The notes under the pieces are model-generated. The model was not told the DNA's origin. It saw nothing but the letters and a program-made list of their open reading frames with translations, and ran no database searches. This document shows, piece by piece, positions 25,900 through 35,684 of a stretch of DNA of 64,000 nucleotides (its first letter is position 1; each line of letters begins with the position of its first letter). Made by a program: the position numbers and the translations under genes. The stretch lies in the NCBI RefSeq assembly GCF_014199625.1, contig NZ_JACHNY010000002.1, positions 434,001 through 498,000 on the forward strand, read 5' to 3'. Source of the DNA: Sphingomonas abaci. Lineage in GTDB: Bacteria; Pseudomonadota; Alphaproteobacteria; Sphingomonadales; Sphingomonadaceae.

Positions 25900-26892
25900 T
25901 CACCAGAACAGGTCGTACACCGCGTCGACGATCCGGCCGGTGCGCAGGTCGACGAGCAGCGCGTCGCCATAATAGCGCACCCAGCGATAGGGGCCATACG
26001 CTTCCGGGAGGCGATAGGCCCAAGGATCGGCGATCCAATAGCCCTGGCTCCACAGCGGCGGCGCGAGGGTCAGGCCGAGGCCGAAGCGCCGATAGCCGTG
26101 CGTCCACCCCGAGGGTCCGTAATAGCGCGGCAGGTGGAAGGCCTGGCGATTGTCGCGCCGGAACGCGTCGAAGTCGAACCGCCGGTCGTCGCGCCAGCCC
26201 CGATCCCAGGCGCGCGGCCGATAGCCGTTGCGGCCGCTGGTCCAGCTACCCTGGCTGCCCCGGTCATCACTCCAGCCGCCACCCCGATCGCCGTTCCAGC
26301 CGGGCTCGAAGGCGCGGCGTCGGTCCCACTCGGCTCGCGCGCGGTCCCGATACTGCTCACGATCCCGATACTGCTCACGTCCCCAATCCGGATCGCGACG
26401 ATCGCGCTCGACGGCGCGGCGTTGTTGGTCGCGCCGCCAGGCGTCGGCGGAGCGGTCGGCGGCGCGATCGGCCTGAGTTCGGCCCGTCCCGGGGAACCGA
26501 TCGTTCCATCCGGGAACGGGCGCGGGGCTGGGTTCCGGGCGCTGGCCCACCTCGGCCGGCGGTCCGCGGTCGGCATCGCGATCCAGGCCACGATCCGGAC
26601 CCCGGCGCCAGCCATCGGCACGCCGGTCGGCATCGCGGTCCACGCCGGCGCGATCGGGGCGGGGCCCCGACTGCACGGCGTCGGCCCGCGGCTGACTAGC
26701 CCGTTCCGGCCGCCGCCATCCCTCGGGCGGGCGGTCGGGGCGTGGGCCGAAACGCTCGGCGTCGGGCATCGGTCGGGGGGGCGGGCCACGTTCGCCGGCT
26801 GGGCCATCGTCGCGCCGCTCGACCTGCTGCGCCAGCGCCGAGGCGGGAAATAAGGCGACCGCCGCCAGCAGCGATCCGATCAGCGTCCTCAT
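25900..26892 (-). CDS. RcnB family periplasmic protein with Asp/Arg-rich linker
   Basis: The 330-residue protein starts with a signal peptide (to ASALAQQ). A very long, low-complexity Arg/Asp/Pro-rich region fills about residues 25-240, including a direct repeat DREQYRDREQYRD. The C-terminus (GYWIADPWAYRLPEAYGPYRWVRYYGDALLVD) matches the RcnB domain, named for an E. coli periplasmic nickel/cobalt homeostasis protein. AAGGAACGG precedes the ATG at 26892. Related proteins in sphingomonads often have such linkers, but metal binding has not been shown here. Confidence 0.85.
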   Translation of the reverse strand: MRTLIGSLLAAVALFPASALAQQVERRDDGPAGERGPPPRPMPDAERFGPRPDRPPEGWRRPERASQPRADAVQSGPRPDRAGVDRDADRRADGWRRGPDRGLDRDADRGPPAEVGQRPEPSPAPVPGWNDRFPGTGRTQADRAADRSADAWRRDQQRRAVERDRRDPDWGREQYRDREQYRDRARAEWDRRRAFEPGWNGDRGGGWSDDRGSQGSWTSGRNGYRPRAWDRGWRDDRRFDFDAFRRDNRQAFHLPRYYGPSGWTHGYRRFGLGLTLAPPLWSQGYWIADPWAYRLPEAYGPYRWVRYYGDALLVDLRTGRIVDAVYDLFW

Positions 26893-26983
26893 TCGTCCGT
26901 TCCTTGTCCGTCGGCGCACCAGCCGACCCCGATGATGGACAGGTTGTGCCTGAGGCGGGACGAACGGAAGCTGAATCGCGTCG

Positions 26984-27538
26984 TCAGCGATCCGACAGCT
27001 TCGCCGGCGCGACCAAGGCGGGAACCGATCCGGCCGCCTCCGCCGGATCGATGCCGGGACGCGCGCCGGCGGGGATCACATCCTCGCCGCGCTGAAGGCG
27101 GCCGGCGCGACGCACCGCCTCGACGATGCGGGGATAGATGCCGCAGCGGCACAGATTGGTGAGCGTGGCACGGATCATTTCCTCTCCGGCGTTGGGATCG
27201 CGCCGCAGCAACGCCGCCGCCGCCATGACGAAACCGGGGATGCAAAAGCCGCACTGCCCGACCTGTACGGCTAGAAAGGCGCGCTGCACGGGGTGCTCAC
27301 GCTCGTGCGACAGCCCCTCGATGGTGGTGACGACCGCGCCCTCGACCTGGGCGATGCTGACCTGGCAGCTTCGCGCCGCGCGGCCATCGATGTCGACGGT
27401 GCAGGCCCCGCACCGGCCAGTGCCGCAGCCATATTTCGTCCCGGTCAGGTTGGACGCGTCGCGCAGCGCCCAAAGCAGCGGCGTCTGCGGATCGAGCCGG
27501 TATTCGACCGGCTGGTCGTTGACGGTGAAGCGGGTCAT
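26984..27538 (-). CDS. 2Fe-2S subunit of a molybdenum hydroxylase, orphan
   Basis: This 184-residue protein has the two [2Fe-2S] motifs of xanthine-oxidase-family small subunits: a plant-type cluster with Cys38, Cys43, Cys46 and Cys58, and a second set GQCGFC (Cys96, Cys99) with CRC (Cys130, Cys132). IorA-like aldehyde or isoquinoline oxidoreductases pair such a subunit with a large molybdopterin subunit. No large subunit gene is nearby, though moaB is directly upstream on the same strand (18 bases away). It may pair with a distant subunit. Confidence 0.9.
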   Translation of the reverse strand: MTRFTVNDQPVEYRLDPQTPLLWALRDASNLTGTKYGCGTGRCGACTVDIDGRAARSCQVSIAQVEGAVVTTIEGLSHEREHPVQRAFLAVQVGQCGFCIPGFVMAAAALLRRDPNAGEEMIRATLTNLCRCGIYPRIVEAVRRAGRLQRGEDVIPAGARPGIDPAEAAGSVPALVAPAKLSDR

Positions 27539-27556
27539 GCAGGCACGCGCCGGGCC

Positions 27557-28084
27557 TCAGCGTTCCAGCAGGCGCGGCATCAGTTCGACGAAATTGCACG
27601 GGCGATGGCGGCTGTCGAGCTGTTCGCGCAGGATGCCGTCCCAGCCGTCGCGCACCGCGCCGGTCGAGCCAGGCAGCGCGAAGACATAGGTGCCGCGCGC
27701 GACACAGGCGCAGGCGCGCGACTGGACCGTCGAGGTGCCGATCTTGGCATAGGAAAGATGGCGGAACAGCTCGCCAAAGCCGGGGATCATCTTGTCGGCG
27801 ACGCGTGCAACCGCCTCGGGCGTCACGTCGCGGCCGGTCACGCCGGTGCCGCCGGTGGTCAGGATCACATCGACGGCGGGATCGTCGATCCACTGGGTCA
27901 GCCGGGCGACGATCGCGTCTTCATCATCCCGCTCGATCGCGCGGTGCGCCAGCCGGTGACCGGCGCCGGTCAGCCGCTCGACCAGCGCGTCGCCCGAGCG
28001 ATCCTCGGCCAGGCCGCGCGTGTCGGAAACGGTCAGGACAGCGATGCGGACCGGCAGGAAGGGACGACTCAGGTCGATCGGCAT
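27557..28084 (-). CDS. moaB: Molybdenum cofactor biosynthesis protein MoaB
   Basis: The 175-residue protein has the MoaB/Mog fold motifs: [12 protein letters not shown] near the N-terminus, [16 protein letters not shown], and [15 protein letters not shown] near the C-terminus. It catalyses adenylylation of molybdopterin in cofactor synthesis. Its start overlaps the stop of the lytic transglycosylase gene by one base (TGATG arrangement). The downstream gene encodes an Fe-S subunit of a molybdenum hydroxylase, which makes functional sense. Confidence 0.93.
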   Translation of the reverse strand: MPIDLSRPFLPVRIAVLTVSDTRGLAEDRSGDALVERLTGAGHRLAHRAIERDDEDAIVARLTQWIDDPAVDVILTTGGTGVTGRDVTPEAVARVADKMIPGFGELFRHLSYAKIGTSTVQSRACACVARGTYVFALPGSTGAVRDGWDGILREQLDSRHRPCNFVELMPRLLER

Positions 28085-30039
28085 CAGCGCACGCCGTCCG
28101 GATTGCCGGCGGAGAAGGAGATGCCGGCCTTGGGCCGCTGCATCGCCATCGCGGCGGCAGCGGCGCGCAGCGCGTCGGTGTCGCTGGGCACGGCTGAGGG
28201 AGCGGTGGTGCTGGCGGGCGCGGTGGCGGCCATCACGACCGGCGCCGGGCCGGCTGGAGCAGTCCGCACCGGGCGCCCGACGGCGGCATAGCCGATGTTG
28301 CGGGACGGCATCCGCACCGCCGTCGCTCCCGACAGGCCCGGGAAGCGCGGCCACATGCCCTGCGCCAGCGCGTTGCGGCTGGCGGACTTGGTCTTGCCGT
28401 TCTGCGCCTCGTACATCCAATAGTTGCGCAGGACGGTGGTGACGTATCCTCGCGTCTCCCAATAGGGGATGCTTTCGATGTAGAGGAGCGGATCGCCATT
28501 GTCGTGAACCAGGCTGTTCCACTCGCCGACCGGCTTCGGCCCGGCATTATAGGCCGCGATCACCTTGGGCAGCAGGCCGCCGGTGATCCCCATCATGTCG
28601 CGCAACCGCTCCAGATGGCGCTGGCCGATATCCATGTTGGTGGATGGACGCGACAGCGCGGTTTTGTCGATCGGCAGCCCACGTTCGCGCGCGAAGTCGA
28701 CGGCGGCGGCCGGCATGATCTGCATGAGGCCATAGGCGCCGGCCGGGCTGGTCACCTTGGAGCGAAAGCGGCTTTCCTCCAGCGCATGGGCGTAGACTAG
28801 CGACTTGTCGACGCGCCAGCCGCTGTCGGGCGTCCAGTTGGGCGTCGGATAGCGGGCCTCGGGCAGGGTGGTGACGCCCTGGGGGCAGTTATGCGCCAGC
28901 CACAACGTGGTGGCGGGCAGATCGAGCGTCTCGGCCAGACGTACCAGGCTGGCGAATTCGGCCGGATTGCCGATTCGCGCCTGCTGTCGGATCACGTCGT
29001 CGGCAAGTTCGGTTTCGCCGACCTCGACAAGCGCCGCGGCGACCCGGATATTGGGACGGCGCTCCAGCGCGGACCATTCGGTCGCGACCAGACCGTGCCC
29101 CGGCTTGGCCTTGTCGCGCAGGCCGAGCGCCTGGCGGGCGAGCTGGCCGTAGAAGCTCTCGCGGAACTGCGCCGCGCTGGTCAGGCGCGCCTGCACCTTG
29201 TCGGGTCGGGCGCAGACGATGTCGGCGCGCGCCGCCCAATAGAGGCCGGCGGCGCGCAAGTCGACGTCGTTGGCGCGGGCGGCGACGGCCTCGAATCCCG
29301 TTTCGGCGGCGTGGCAGTCATTCTGCCGCCACGCGGCGAGCGCGCCCATCCAGCGGCCCTGCACAGCCCAGTCGCCATACCCATTGGCGGCCAGGGCTCC
29401 CAGCTCGCGCGCCTTCTCGTCATTGCCCTGCAGGAAGTACATCCAGGCGACCCGCGCCTGCCATTCGGTCTGCGCTTCGCTCGACAGGCCGGAGGTCGCG
29501 ACCAGCAGCGCCTCGGCGCTGGCCCCGTCGTCGGTCTTGATGAAGGGCTGCATTCGCGCGAGCAAGTCGGCGGCGACCTGATCGCTCGCCGTCGGCTTGG
29601 TGCGGACGCGGCGGGGGGCGCCGTCCTGCCAGATCAGGCGCTGCTGGGGGGGCAGGGGGGGCAGGTCGGACGCGCCGCGCGCCTGCGCCAGCCTGCGGAG
29701 CTGCTCGGCCTGGGGCAATTCGGGTGCATCGTTGAGCAGTGCCACCAGCGGCGTCAGTTCGACGCGCGGCGACCCCTTGGCAGTGTACATTTCGGCGCGC
29801 GCGATGGCGTGAAGTGGCCCCGGCGCCATCGAATCGAGCGCGATCTGCGCGTCGGTCCAGCGTCCCTCCCGGATCGCGGCGAAGACCAGCCGGTAGGCGC
29901 TACGCTGCGCGGCATCGAGCTGGTCTGGGATATGATCGAGCCGGGTGCCCGTGGCCGGAGCGGGTGCGGGCGCGGCGACGGCCGGGCAGGCGAGCGAACA
30001 GCCGGCGAGCAGCGTCGCGATCGTCAGTTTGAGCCTCAT
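28084..30039 (-). CDS. Soluble lytic transglycosylase
   Basis: The 651-residue protein begins with a signal sequence that contains a possible lipobox (LLAGC). A long helical-repeat region precedes the C-terminal SLT domain, seen as [28 protein letters not shown] with the catalytic Glu in the first segment and IAAYNAGP further on. Such enzymes cleave peptidoglycan with formation of 1,6-anhydromuramic acid. Its ATG overlaps the stop of the uracil-DNA-glycosylase-like gene by ATGA. The Ala/Pro-rich C-terminal tail is unusual but typical of sphingomonads. Confidence 0.92.
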   Translation of the reverse strand: MRLKLTIATLLAGCSLACPAVAAPAPAPATGTRLDHIPDQLDAAQRSAYRLVFAAIREGRWTDAQIALDSMAPGPLHAIARAEMYTAKGSPRVELTPLVALLNDAPELPQAEQLRRLAQARGASDLPPLPPQQRLIWQDGAPRRVRTKPTASDQVAADLLARMQPFIKTDDGASAEALLVATSGLSSEAQTEWQARVAWMYFLQGNDEKARELGALAANGYGDWAVQGRWMGALAAWRQNDCHAAETGFEAVAARANDVDLRAAGLYWAARADIVCARPDKVQARLTSAAQFRESFYGQLARQALGLRDKAKPGHGLVATEWSALERRPNIRVAAALVEVGETELADDVIRQQARIGNPAEFASLVRLAETLDLPATTLWLAHNCPQGVTTLPEARYPTPNWTPDSGWRVDKSLVYAHALEESRFRSKVTSPAGAYGLMQIMPAAAVDFARERGLPIDKTALSRPSTNMDIGQRHLERLRDMMGITGGLLPKVIAAYNAGPKPVGEWNSLVHDNGDPLLYIESIPYWETRGYVTTVLRNYWMYEAQNGKTKSASRNALAQGMWPRFPGLSGATAVRMPSRNIGYAAVGRPVRTAPAGPAPVVMAATAPASTTAPSAVPSDTDALRAAAAAMAMQRPKAGISFSAGNPDGVR

Positions 30040-30761
30040 TCCCCCGCGTCTCCCATCAACAATCTCAAGTCGCGCCAGCTCTCCGCCTTCATGGCGGGCC
30101 GCTCGATCAGCAGCCGGGGATGAAGGCTGGCGACGACCTGGGTCATACCGTCTTTATGCTGAAAGCGGTGTTGACGTCCGCGCGCCGCACCGCGCTCCAT
30201 CCCCAGGATCGCACGGCTCGTCGCGTTGCCCAGTAGCAGCAGCCTTTTGGGTGCAACCAATTGGACATGATGGCGTGCGACCTCGCCCAGTAGTGCCTCC
30301 ACCTCGCGCGGCATCCGGCCCGCGGTCGGTCGGCGCGCGCAGACGGCGGCGACATGCACCGCATCGCGGGTCAGACCGATCGCGGCGAGCATCCGCTCGA
30401 AAAGGCGGCCCTGGATGCCGGCGAGCAGTGCGCCCGCATCGCCATCGTCACGGTCGGGACAGTCGAGCAGCACCATCAGTGCCGCCTCGGCCGGGCCGCT
30501 GGCCGCGACCGCCGCGCCGTTCCAGCCCGCATCGGGCGCGTCCGGCCCCATCCGCCACTCGGCGAATGCCTCGAGCGTCGCGGGAAGGACGGGGACGGGC
30601 AATGCCGCGTCGGCGGCGGGGCGGAGCGATGACGCGGGTAGGGGCGGGGCGGCGAACCAGTCGCGCGCGATATCCTCGACCAGCAGGTCGACGCCCGCGT
30701 CGGACCACCAGTCCAGTGCGCTGGCGACCAGCGCCGCGTCGAAATTCTGATACGCCCCCAT
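30036..30761 (-). CDS. Uracil-DNA glycosylase-like protein, divergent
   Basis: The 241-residue protein has the general layout of family 4/5 glycosylases: a motif position at about ALMVLLDCPDRDDGDAG, a central VHVAAVCARRP, LLLLGNATSRAILG, and a late SLHPRLLIERPAMK. However, the canonical GEAPGxxE motif is replaced and the four iron-sulfur cysteines of family 4 enzymes are not seen. It may be an inactive or altered-specificity member. It is coupled by ATGA to the lytic transglycosylase downstream. Confidence 0.65.
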   Translation of the reverse strand: MGAYQNFDAALVASALDWWSDAGVDLLVEDIARDWFAAPPLPASSLRPAADAALPVPVLPATLEAFAEWRMGPDAPDAGWNGAAVAASGPAEAALMVLLDCPDRDDGDAGALLAGIQGRLFERMLAAIGLTRDAVHVAAVCARRPTAGRMPREVEALLGEVARHHVQLVAPKRLLLLGNATSRAILGMERGAARGRQHRFQHKDGMTQVVASLHPRLLIERPAMKAESWRDLRLLMGDAGE

Positions 30762-30921
30762 CGCGCATTCCCTTGCGCGACAGTTGACGTTTTCGTCAAT
30801 CTATCGGATCGGCAGACAGGACAGGACGTTGCCACTGTACGTCTGTCGGCGATGCGGCCGGCGCGGACAGGCGGAACGTTACGGCAACCGTCGCTGGCGG
30901 ACCGGATCGGGAGTGGATGGA

Positions 30922-32589
30922 ATGAGCGAACGCGAGTCGATGCCCTATGACGTCGTGATCGTCGGTGCGGGGCCCGCCGGCCTGTCCGCCGCGATCCGGC
31001 TGAAGCAGCTCGCCGATGCGGCCGGCAGCGAGCTGTCGGTGTGCGTGCTGGAAAAAGGCTCGGAAGTGGGCGCGCACATCCTGTCCGGCGCGGTGATCGA
31101 CCCGCGTGCGATGGACGAGCTGATCCCTGATTGGCGCGACACCGACTGCCCGCTGGCCGAGACGCCGGTGACGCAGAACCATCATTGGGTGCTGACGGCG
31201 AAGAAGAAGTTCAACCTGCCGCATCTGTGGACGCCGCCCTTTCTCCACAACGAGGGGACCTATACCTGCTCGCTCGGCAATCTATGCCGCTGGCTGGCCG
31301 GCCGCGCCGAGGCGTTGGGCGTCGAGATCTTCCCGGGCTTCGCCGCCGCCGAAATCCTGTTCGACGATCAGGGCCGGGTGAAGGGCGTGGCTACCGGGGA
31401 CATGGGCGTGGCCCGCGACGGCACGCACAAGCCCGACTATCAGCCGGGGCTAGAGCTGCACGCCAAATATACCTTCTTCGCCGAAGGCGTTCGCGGTCAC
31501 CTGACCAAGGAGATCATCCGCACCTTCGACCTGGCGCGCGACAGCCAGCCCCAGGTCTATGGCCTGGGAATCAAAGAATTGTGGGACATCGCGCCGGACA
31601 AGCACGAGCCGGGCAAGGTCGTCCATACGCAAGGATGGCCGCTGACCGAGGTGCCGGGCGGTGGCGCGAACGGCGGCGGCTGGATCTATCACCAGGCCAA
31701 TGGGCAGGTCTCGATCGGCTTCGTCACCTGGCTGAGCTACACCAACCCGCACCAATCGCCCTTCCAGGAAATGCAGAAGTGGAAGACGCATCCGGCGGTC
31801 GCCGAACTGCTGAAGGGCGGCAAGCGCGTGTCCTATGGCGCGCGGGCGATCAACGACGGCGGGTTGCAGGCGATCCCGAAGCTCGTCTTCCCCGGCGGCG
31901 CCTTGATCGGCTGTTCGGCGGGCTTCCTCAACGTGCCTCGGATCAAGGGCACGCATGGCGCGCAGAAATCGGCGATGATGGCCGCCGAAGCCGCCTTCGC
32001 CGCGATCCAGGCCGGGCGCGAGGCGGACGAGCTGACCGCCTATCCGGAGGCGTTCGAGGCGAGCTGGCTGAAAAAGGAGCTGTCGGTCGTCCGCAACGTC
32101 GTGCCGCTGGTCAAGAAGTTTGGCGACTTCCTGGGCTCGGGCCTGTCGGGCGTGACCATGTGGGCCGAACATTTCGGCCTGAAGATGCCGTTCACGATGA
32201 AGCATCATCCCGATCATGAGAGCCTGTGGCGTCAGGACCAGGTCAAGCCGCCGATCTATCCCAAGCCGGACGGCGTTCTGACCTTCGACCGACTGTCGTC
32301 GGTGTTCCTGTCGAACACCAATCACGAGGAGGACCAGCCGGTCCATCTGACGCTGCGCGACCCCGATGTGCCGGTTACCTACGACCTGCCCCTGTATGAC
32401 GAGCCGGCGCAGCGCTACTGCCCCGCGGGCGTCTACGAGATCGTCGGGCGGGACACGGGCGATCCGAAGTTCGTCATCAACGCGCAGAATTGCGTCCACT
32501 GCAAGACGTGCGATATCAAGGACCCGACCCAGAACATCAACTGGGTGGTTCCGGAAGGCGGCGGTGGTCCGAATTATCCCAATATGTAA
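30922..32589 (+). CDS. Electron transfer flavoprotein-ubiquinone oxidoreductase
   Basis: The 555-residue protein opens with an FAD-binding GxGxxG segment (VIVGAGPAGLSAAIRL). The C-terminal ferredoxin-like part has the four cluster cysteines, in YCPAGVYEI and NCVHCKTCDIKDPTQNI, typical for ETF-QO. It passes electrons from ETF, and hence fatty-acid and amino-acid oxidation, to ubiquinone at the inner membrane. The ATG at 30922 begins the FAD domain; the longer frame upstream (30784) is unsupported. Confidence 0.96.
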   Translation: MSERESMPYDVVIVGAGPAGLSAAIRLKQLADAAGSELSVCVLEKGSEVGAHILSGAVIDPRAMDELIPDWRDTDCPLAETPVTQNHHWVLTAKKKFNLPHLWTPPFLHNEGTYTCSLGNLCRWLAGRAEALGVEIFPGFAAAEILFDDQGRVKGVATGDMGVARDGTHKPDYQPGLELHAKYTFFAEGVRGHLTKEIIRTFDLARDSQPQVYGLGIKELWDIAPDKHEPGKVVHTQGWPLTEVPGGGANGGGWIYHQANGQVSIGFVTWLSYTNPHQSPFQEMQKWKTHPAVAELLKGGKRVSYGARAINDGGLQAIPKLVFPGGALIGCSAGFLNVPRIKGTHGAQKSAMMAAEAAFAAIQAGREADELTAYPEAFEASWLKKELSVVRNVVPLVKKFGDFLGSGLSGVTMWAEHFGLKMPFTMKHHPDHESLWRQDQVKPPIYPKPDGVLTFDRLSSVFLSNTNHEEDQPVHLTLRDPDVPVTYDLPLYDEPAQRYCPAGVYEIVGRDTGDPKFVINAQNCVHCKTCDIKDPTQNINWVVPEGGGGPNYPNM

Positions 32590-34156
32590 ATCGCTTGGTC
32601 TGGCGGCCTCGGCGCTGGCGCTCTGGTCCGGCCCGGCCATGGCGGCGGTCACCGACCGGCGACCGCTCGCCACCTACCTAGCGGCGCGGGCGGCGGACGC
32701 CGAAGGACAGGGCGACGCCGCGCTGGCCGGCTATGCGCGCCTGCTGGGCGAGGCGCCGGGCGATCGCGCCGTCGCCGCCCATGCCTATCGCGAGGCGGTG
32801 GCCGGCGGCAATGCGGCGCTGGTTCGACGCGCGATCGCGATCCTTGGCAAGGCCGCGCCGCCCGACGCGGCGTTGTTCCCGCTCGCCGATGCTGCTCGCG
32901 CGAACGATCCGGCCGCCTTCGCCAAGGCGCTTGCCGGGCTGGACAGCGGCATCCTCCGCGTGATCGCGCCGGCGCTCCAAGGCTGGCTGGCCGAGGCGCG
33001 TGGGCAGGACGGCATCGCGCTGCTCGACACGGTGCCGAAAAAGTCCCTGGCGGCGCGTTTCGCGGCGGAGAATCGCGCCTTGCTGCTGGTCGCGCGCGGC
33101 AGGGTCGATGCCGGGATCGCGGCGGCGGAGGCGGTGCAGGGGCCGACCGGCCGTTCGCCGGTGATCCGCGCCATCGCGGAGCTGCTGGTCGCCGACCATC
33201 CCGAGCGGGCGGCGGCGCTGCTCGATGATTCAGCCCTGCTGGCGCAAACCAGGGCCAGCGCGGCGCGGCCGACGCTGGCCTTCGCCACCTCGCGCCTGTT
33301 GGTGCGTCTGGCGCGCGAGCTGGACGGCGAGCGGGGCAGCGTCATCGGTCTTGCCATGGCGCGCGCCGCGCTGGACTGCGACCCGACCTATGTGCCCGCG
33401 CGCCTGGCCTTGGCGATGCAGGTCGCGCGCAGCGACGATCCGGACCGGGCGCTGGCCTTGCTCGACGCGGTCCCGCTCGACGGCCCCTATGGCGAGGCGG
33501 CGCTGGCGGAGCGGTTCCCGCTCCTCGCCCGCACCGACCGCGATGCCGAGGCGCTGGCGCTCGCCCGGCGGCGGGCGGAGGCGGAGGATGCCGACGGCGT
33601 CGACCGGGCCCGCTATGCCGGGCTGCTGGTCCAGGCGGACCAGGCCAAGGCGGCTTTGCCCTGGTACAAGCGGATGATGCGGGACCGGCGCTTCGCCGGC
33701 AACGCAACCGCATGGCTTAATTACGCCGCGGGGCTGGATGCGGCGGGCGACTGGAAGGGCGCACGAAAGGCGCTGACTCGCGCCCTGTCCCTGTCGCCCG
33801 ACGACCCGCAGATCCTCAACTATCTGGGCTATGGCGAGATCGAGCATGGCGGCGATCCGGTCGAAGCGATCGCGCTGTTGGAGCGGGCGCACCGGCTGGC
33901 CGGGGACGACGCCTCGATCGCCGATTCGCTCGGCTGGGCCTATCACCGCTTGGGCGACACGGCGCGGGCGCTGCCGCTGATCGAGGGCGCGGCGGCGGCC
34001 GAGCCCGACAATGCCGAGATCGCCGAGCATCTGGGCGACCTCTACTGGGCCGCGGGCCGCCGGTACGAGGCGCGCTACGCCTGGGCGGCGGCGACCGTCA
34101 CCGCCGAGCCGCGGGACATGGCGCGACTGGCGCGCAAGCGGGCGGAGGGATTGTGA
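32564..34156 (+). CDS. TPR-repeat protein, probably exported
   Basis: The 530-residue product is made of alanine-rich tetratricopeptide-like helical repeats, clearest in the C-terminal half (KGARKALTRALSLSPDDPQ, NYLGYGEIEHGG, and ADSLGWAYHRLGDTARALPL). The N-terminus resembles a signal peptide ending at AMAA. No ATG lies at that position; a GTG at 32564 has GGAAGG upstream and overlaps the ETF-QO gene by 26 bases, so I chose it. The stop overlaps the GTG start of ispE. It is probably a periplasmic scaffold; partners are unknown. Confidence 0.75.
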   Translation: MVRIIPICKSLGLAASALALWSGPAMAAVTDRRPLATYLAARAADAEGQGDAALAGYARLLGEAPGDRAVAAHAYREAVAGGNAALVRRAIAILGKAAPPDAALFPLADAARANDPAAFAKALAGLDSGILRVIAPALQGWLAEARGQDGIALLDTVPKKSLAARFAAENRALLLVARGRVDAGIAAAEAVQGPTGRSPVIRAIAELLVADHPERAAALLDDSALLAQTRASAARPTLAFATSRLLVRLARELDGERGSVIGLAMARAALDCDPTYVPARLALAMQVARSDDPDRALALLDAVPLDGPYGEAALAERFPLLARTDRDAEALALARRRAEAEDADGVDRARYAGLLVQADQAKAALPWYKRMMRDRRFAGNATAWLNYAAGLDAAGDWKGARKALTRALSLSPDDPQILNYLGYGEIEHGGDPVEAIALLERAHRLAGDDASIADSLGWAYHRLGDTARALPLIEGAAAAEPDNAEIAEHLGDLYWAAGRRYEARYAWAAATVTAEPRDMARLARKRAEGL

Positions 34157-34980
34157 CGATCGTCGAGGAGGCGCCGGCCAAGATCAACCTGGCGCTGCAT
34201 GTCCGCCATCGCCGCGCCGATGGCTATCACGCGCTGGAGACGCTGTTCGCGTTCGCACAGGATGGCGACCGGATCACGGTGGCCCCGGCCGGGCGCGATG
34301 GTTTCGCGATCGGGGGTCGCTTTTCCGCCGGCCTGGCGCGCGAGGGCGACAATCTGGTGACACGCGCGCGCGATCGCTTTCGCGCCGCGGTCGCGCCCGT
34401 GCCGCCGGTCGCCATCACCCTGACCAAGGCGCTGCCGATCGCATCGGGTATCGGCGGCGGCTCGGCGGACGCTGCGGCGACGCTGCGGGCGCTGGCGCGG
34501 TTGAGCGGCGTGCCGGTCAAGCGGGTCATGCCGGTCGCGGCCTCGCTCGGCGCGGACGTGCCAGCCTGTGTGCTGGGACGGACCAGCCGGGGCACGGGCA
34601 GGGGTGACGAACTGGAGGAACTGGACGGGCTGACCGACCTGCCGCTGCTGCTGGTCAATCCGCTGGTGGCGGTGTCGACCGCCGCGGTCTTTGCGGGCTG
34701 GGACGGGGTAGATCGGGGCGGCTTGGCGCTGGGCAATCCCATGGCGGTTGCGCTGGCCGGGCGCAACGACCTGGAACCGGCGGCGCGGGCAGTCGCGCCG
34801 GTGATCGATACGGTGCTGGCGACCCTGGCCGAACAGCCGGGCGTGCGTTTGACGCGGATGTCGGGGTCGGGCGCGACCTGCTTCGCCCTGTTCGACGACG
34901 TGGCTGGCCGGGATGCCGCCGACCGCGCGGTGGCGGCGGCGCGGCCGGACTGGTGGCGCATGGCATCGCGGCTGGCATGA
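34153..34980 (+). CDS. ispE: 4-diphosphocytidyl-2-C-methyl-D-erythritol kinase
   Basis: The 275-residue protein matches IspE: APAKINLALHV at the N-terminus (Lys10 in the substrate site) and the GHMP-kinase glycine loop PIASGIGGGSADAAATL at about 95-111, followed by a C-terminal SGSGATCFALF motif. It phosphorylates CDP-methylerythritol in the non-mevalonate isoprenoid pathway. The GTG start at 34153 overlaps the upstream stop, and the stop overlaps the next ATG, so it lies inside an operon. Confidence 0.95.
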   Translation: MTIVEEAPAKINLALHVRHRRADGYHALETLFAFAQDGDRITVAPAGRDGFAIGGRFSAGLAREGDNLVTRARDRFRAAVAPVPPVAITLTKALPIASGIGGGSADAAATLRALARLSGVPVKRVMPVAASLGADVPACVLGRTSRGTGRGDELEELDGLTDLPLLLVNPLVAVSTAAVFAGWDGVDRGGLALGNPMAVALAGRNDLEPAARAVAPVIDTVLATLAEQPGVRLTRMSGSGATCFALFDDVAGRDAADRAVAAARPDWWRMASRLA

Positions 34981-35672
34981 TCCGCGTCACCCGCCGGGCT
35001 GCGCTGGCGACGATCACGCTGGACCGGGGTGGCGCGCGTAACGCCATCCTGCTGAGCGGCTGGCGACAACTCGCCCAGATCGGCCCCCTGGTCGAGGACG
35101 CGTCGCTGGTGGTGGTGCGATCGGCGGACCGGGTCTTCTCGTCGGGCGCCGACCTGGACGAACTGGCCCGACTGTCGGCGGAGCCCGAGCGACGCGCGCC
35201 GTTTCGCGAAGCGATGCGTGCCGGCATCGACGCGGTCGCCGCGTTGCCGATGCCGGTGGTGGCGCTGGTGGAGGGGGGCTGTTTCGGCGCGGCGGTCGCG
35301 CTGATCCTCGCCTGCGACTGGCGGATCGCCGGGCCCGATGCCTGTTTCGCCGTGCCTCCGGCCAGACTCGGCATCGGCTACCCTGCGGAAGATGTCGCAC
35401 GACTGGCGGCGCAGATCGGGCGCGGGCAGGCGGCGCGACTGTTGTTCACCGCGCAAACCATCGACTCGGGCGAGGCACGCCGTATCGGACTGGTCGAGAC
35501 GGTGGCGGAAGCGCCGGACCTGGCGCTGGCGAATGATGCGGCGGCGCTGCGGGGACTGAAGCGCGCGCTCGTCGATCCCAGCGACGCCAACCATGCGGCA
35601 TCGTTCGACAACAGCTTCACGACCGAGCGGTTCGCCCGCTTCGCCGCCGACCGAATCGCGCGCGCCGACTAG
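34977..35672 (+). CDS. Enoyl-CoA hydratase/isomerase family protein
   Basis: This 231-residue crotonase-fold protein is shorter than the usual 255-260. It shows the oxyanion-hole regions RVFSSGADLDEL (about 53-63) and ALVEGGCFGAAVALILACDWRIA. The conserved glutamate pair of true hydratases is not clearly present at the expected positions, so the activity is uncertain. Its ATG overlaps the ispE stop (ATGA). It ends before the SOS-controlled recA gene. Confidence 0.82.
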   Translation: MIRVTRRAALATITLDRGGARNAILLSGWRQLAQIGPLVEDASLVVVRSADRVFSSGADLDELARLSAEPERRAPFREAMRAGIDAVAALPMPVVALVEGGCFGAAVALILACDWRIAGPDACFAVPPARLGIGYPAEDVARLAAQIGRGQAARLLFTAQTIDSGEARRIGLVETVAEAPDLALANDAAALRGLKRALVDPSDANHAASFDNSFTTERFARFAADRIARAD

Positions 35673-35684
35673 CGAAAAACCGCT

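Noticed and set aside
26360..26400. CRISPR-like repeat in the RcnB-like gene
   Set aside because: Only two short direct copies within a coding low-complexity region, with no spacers.
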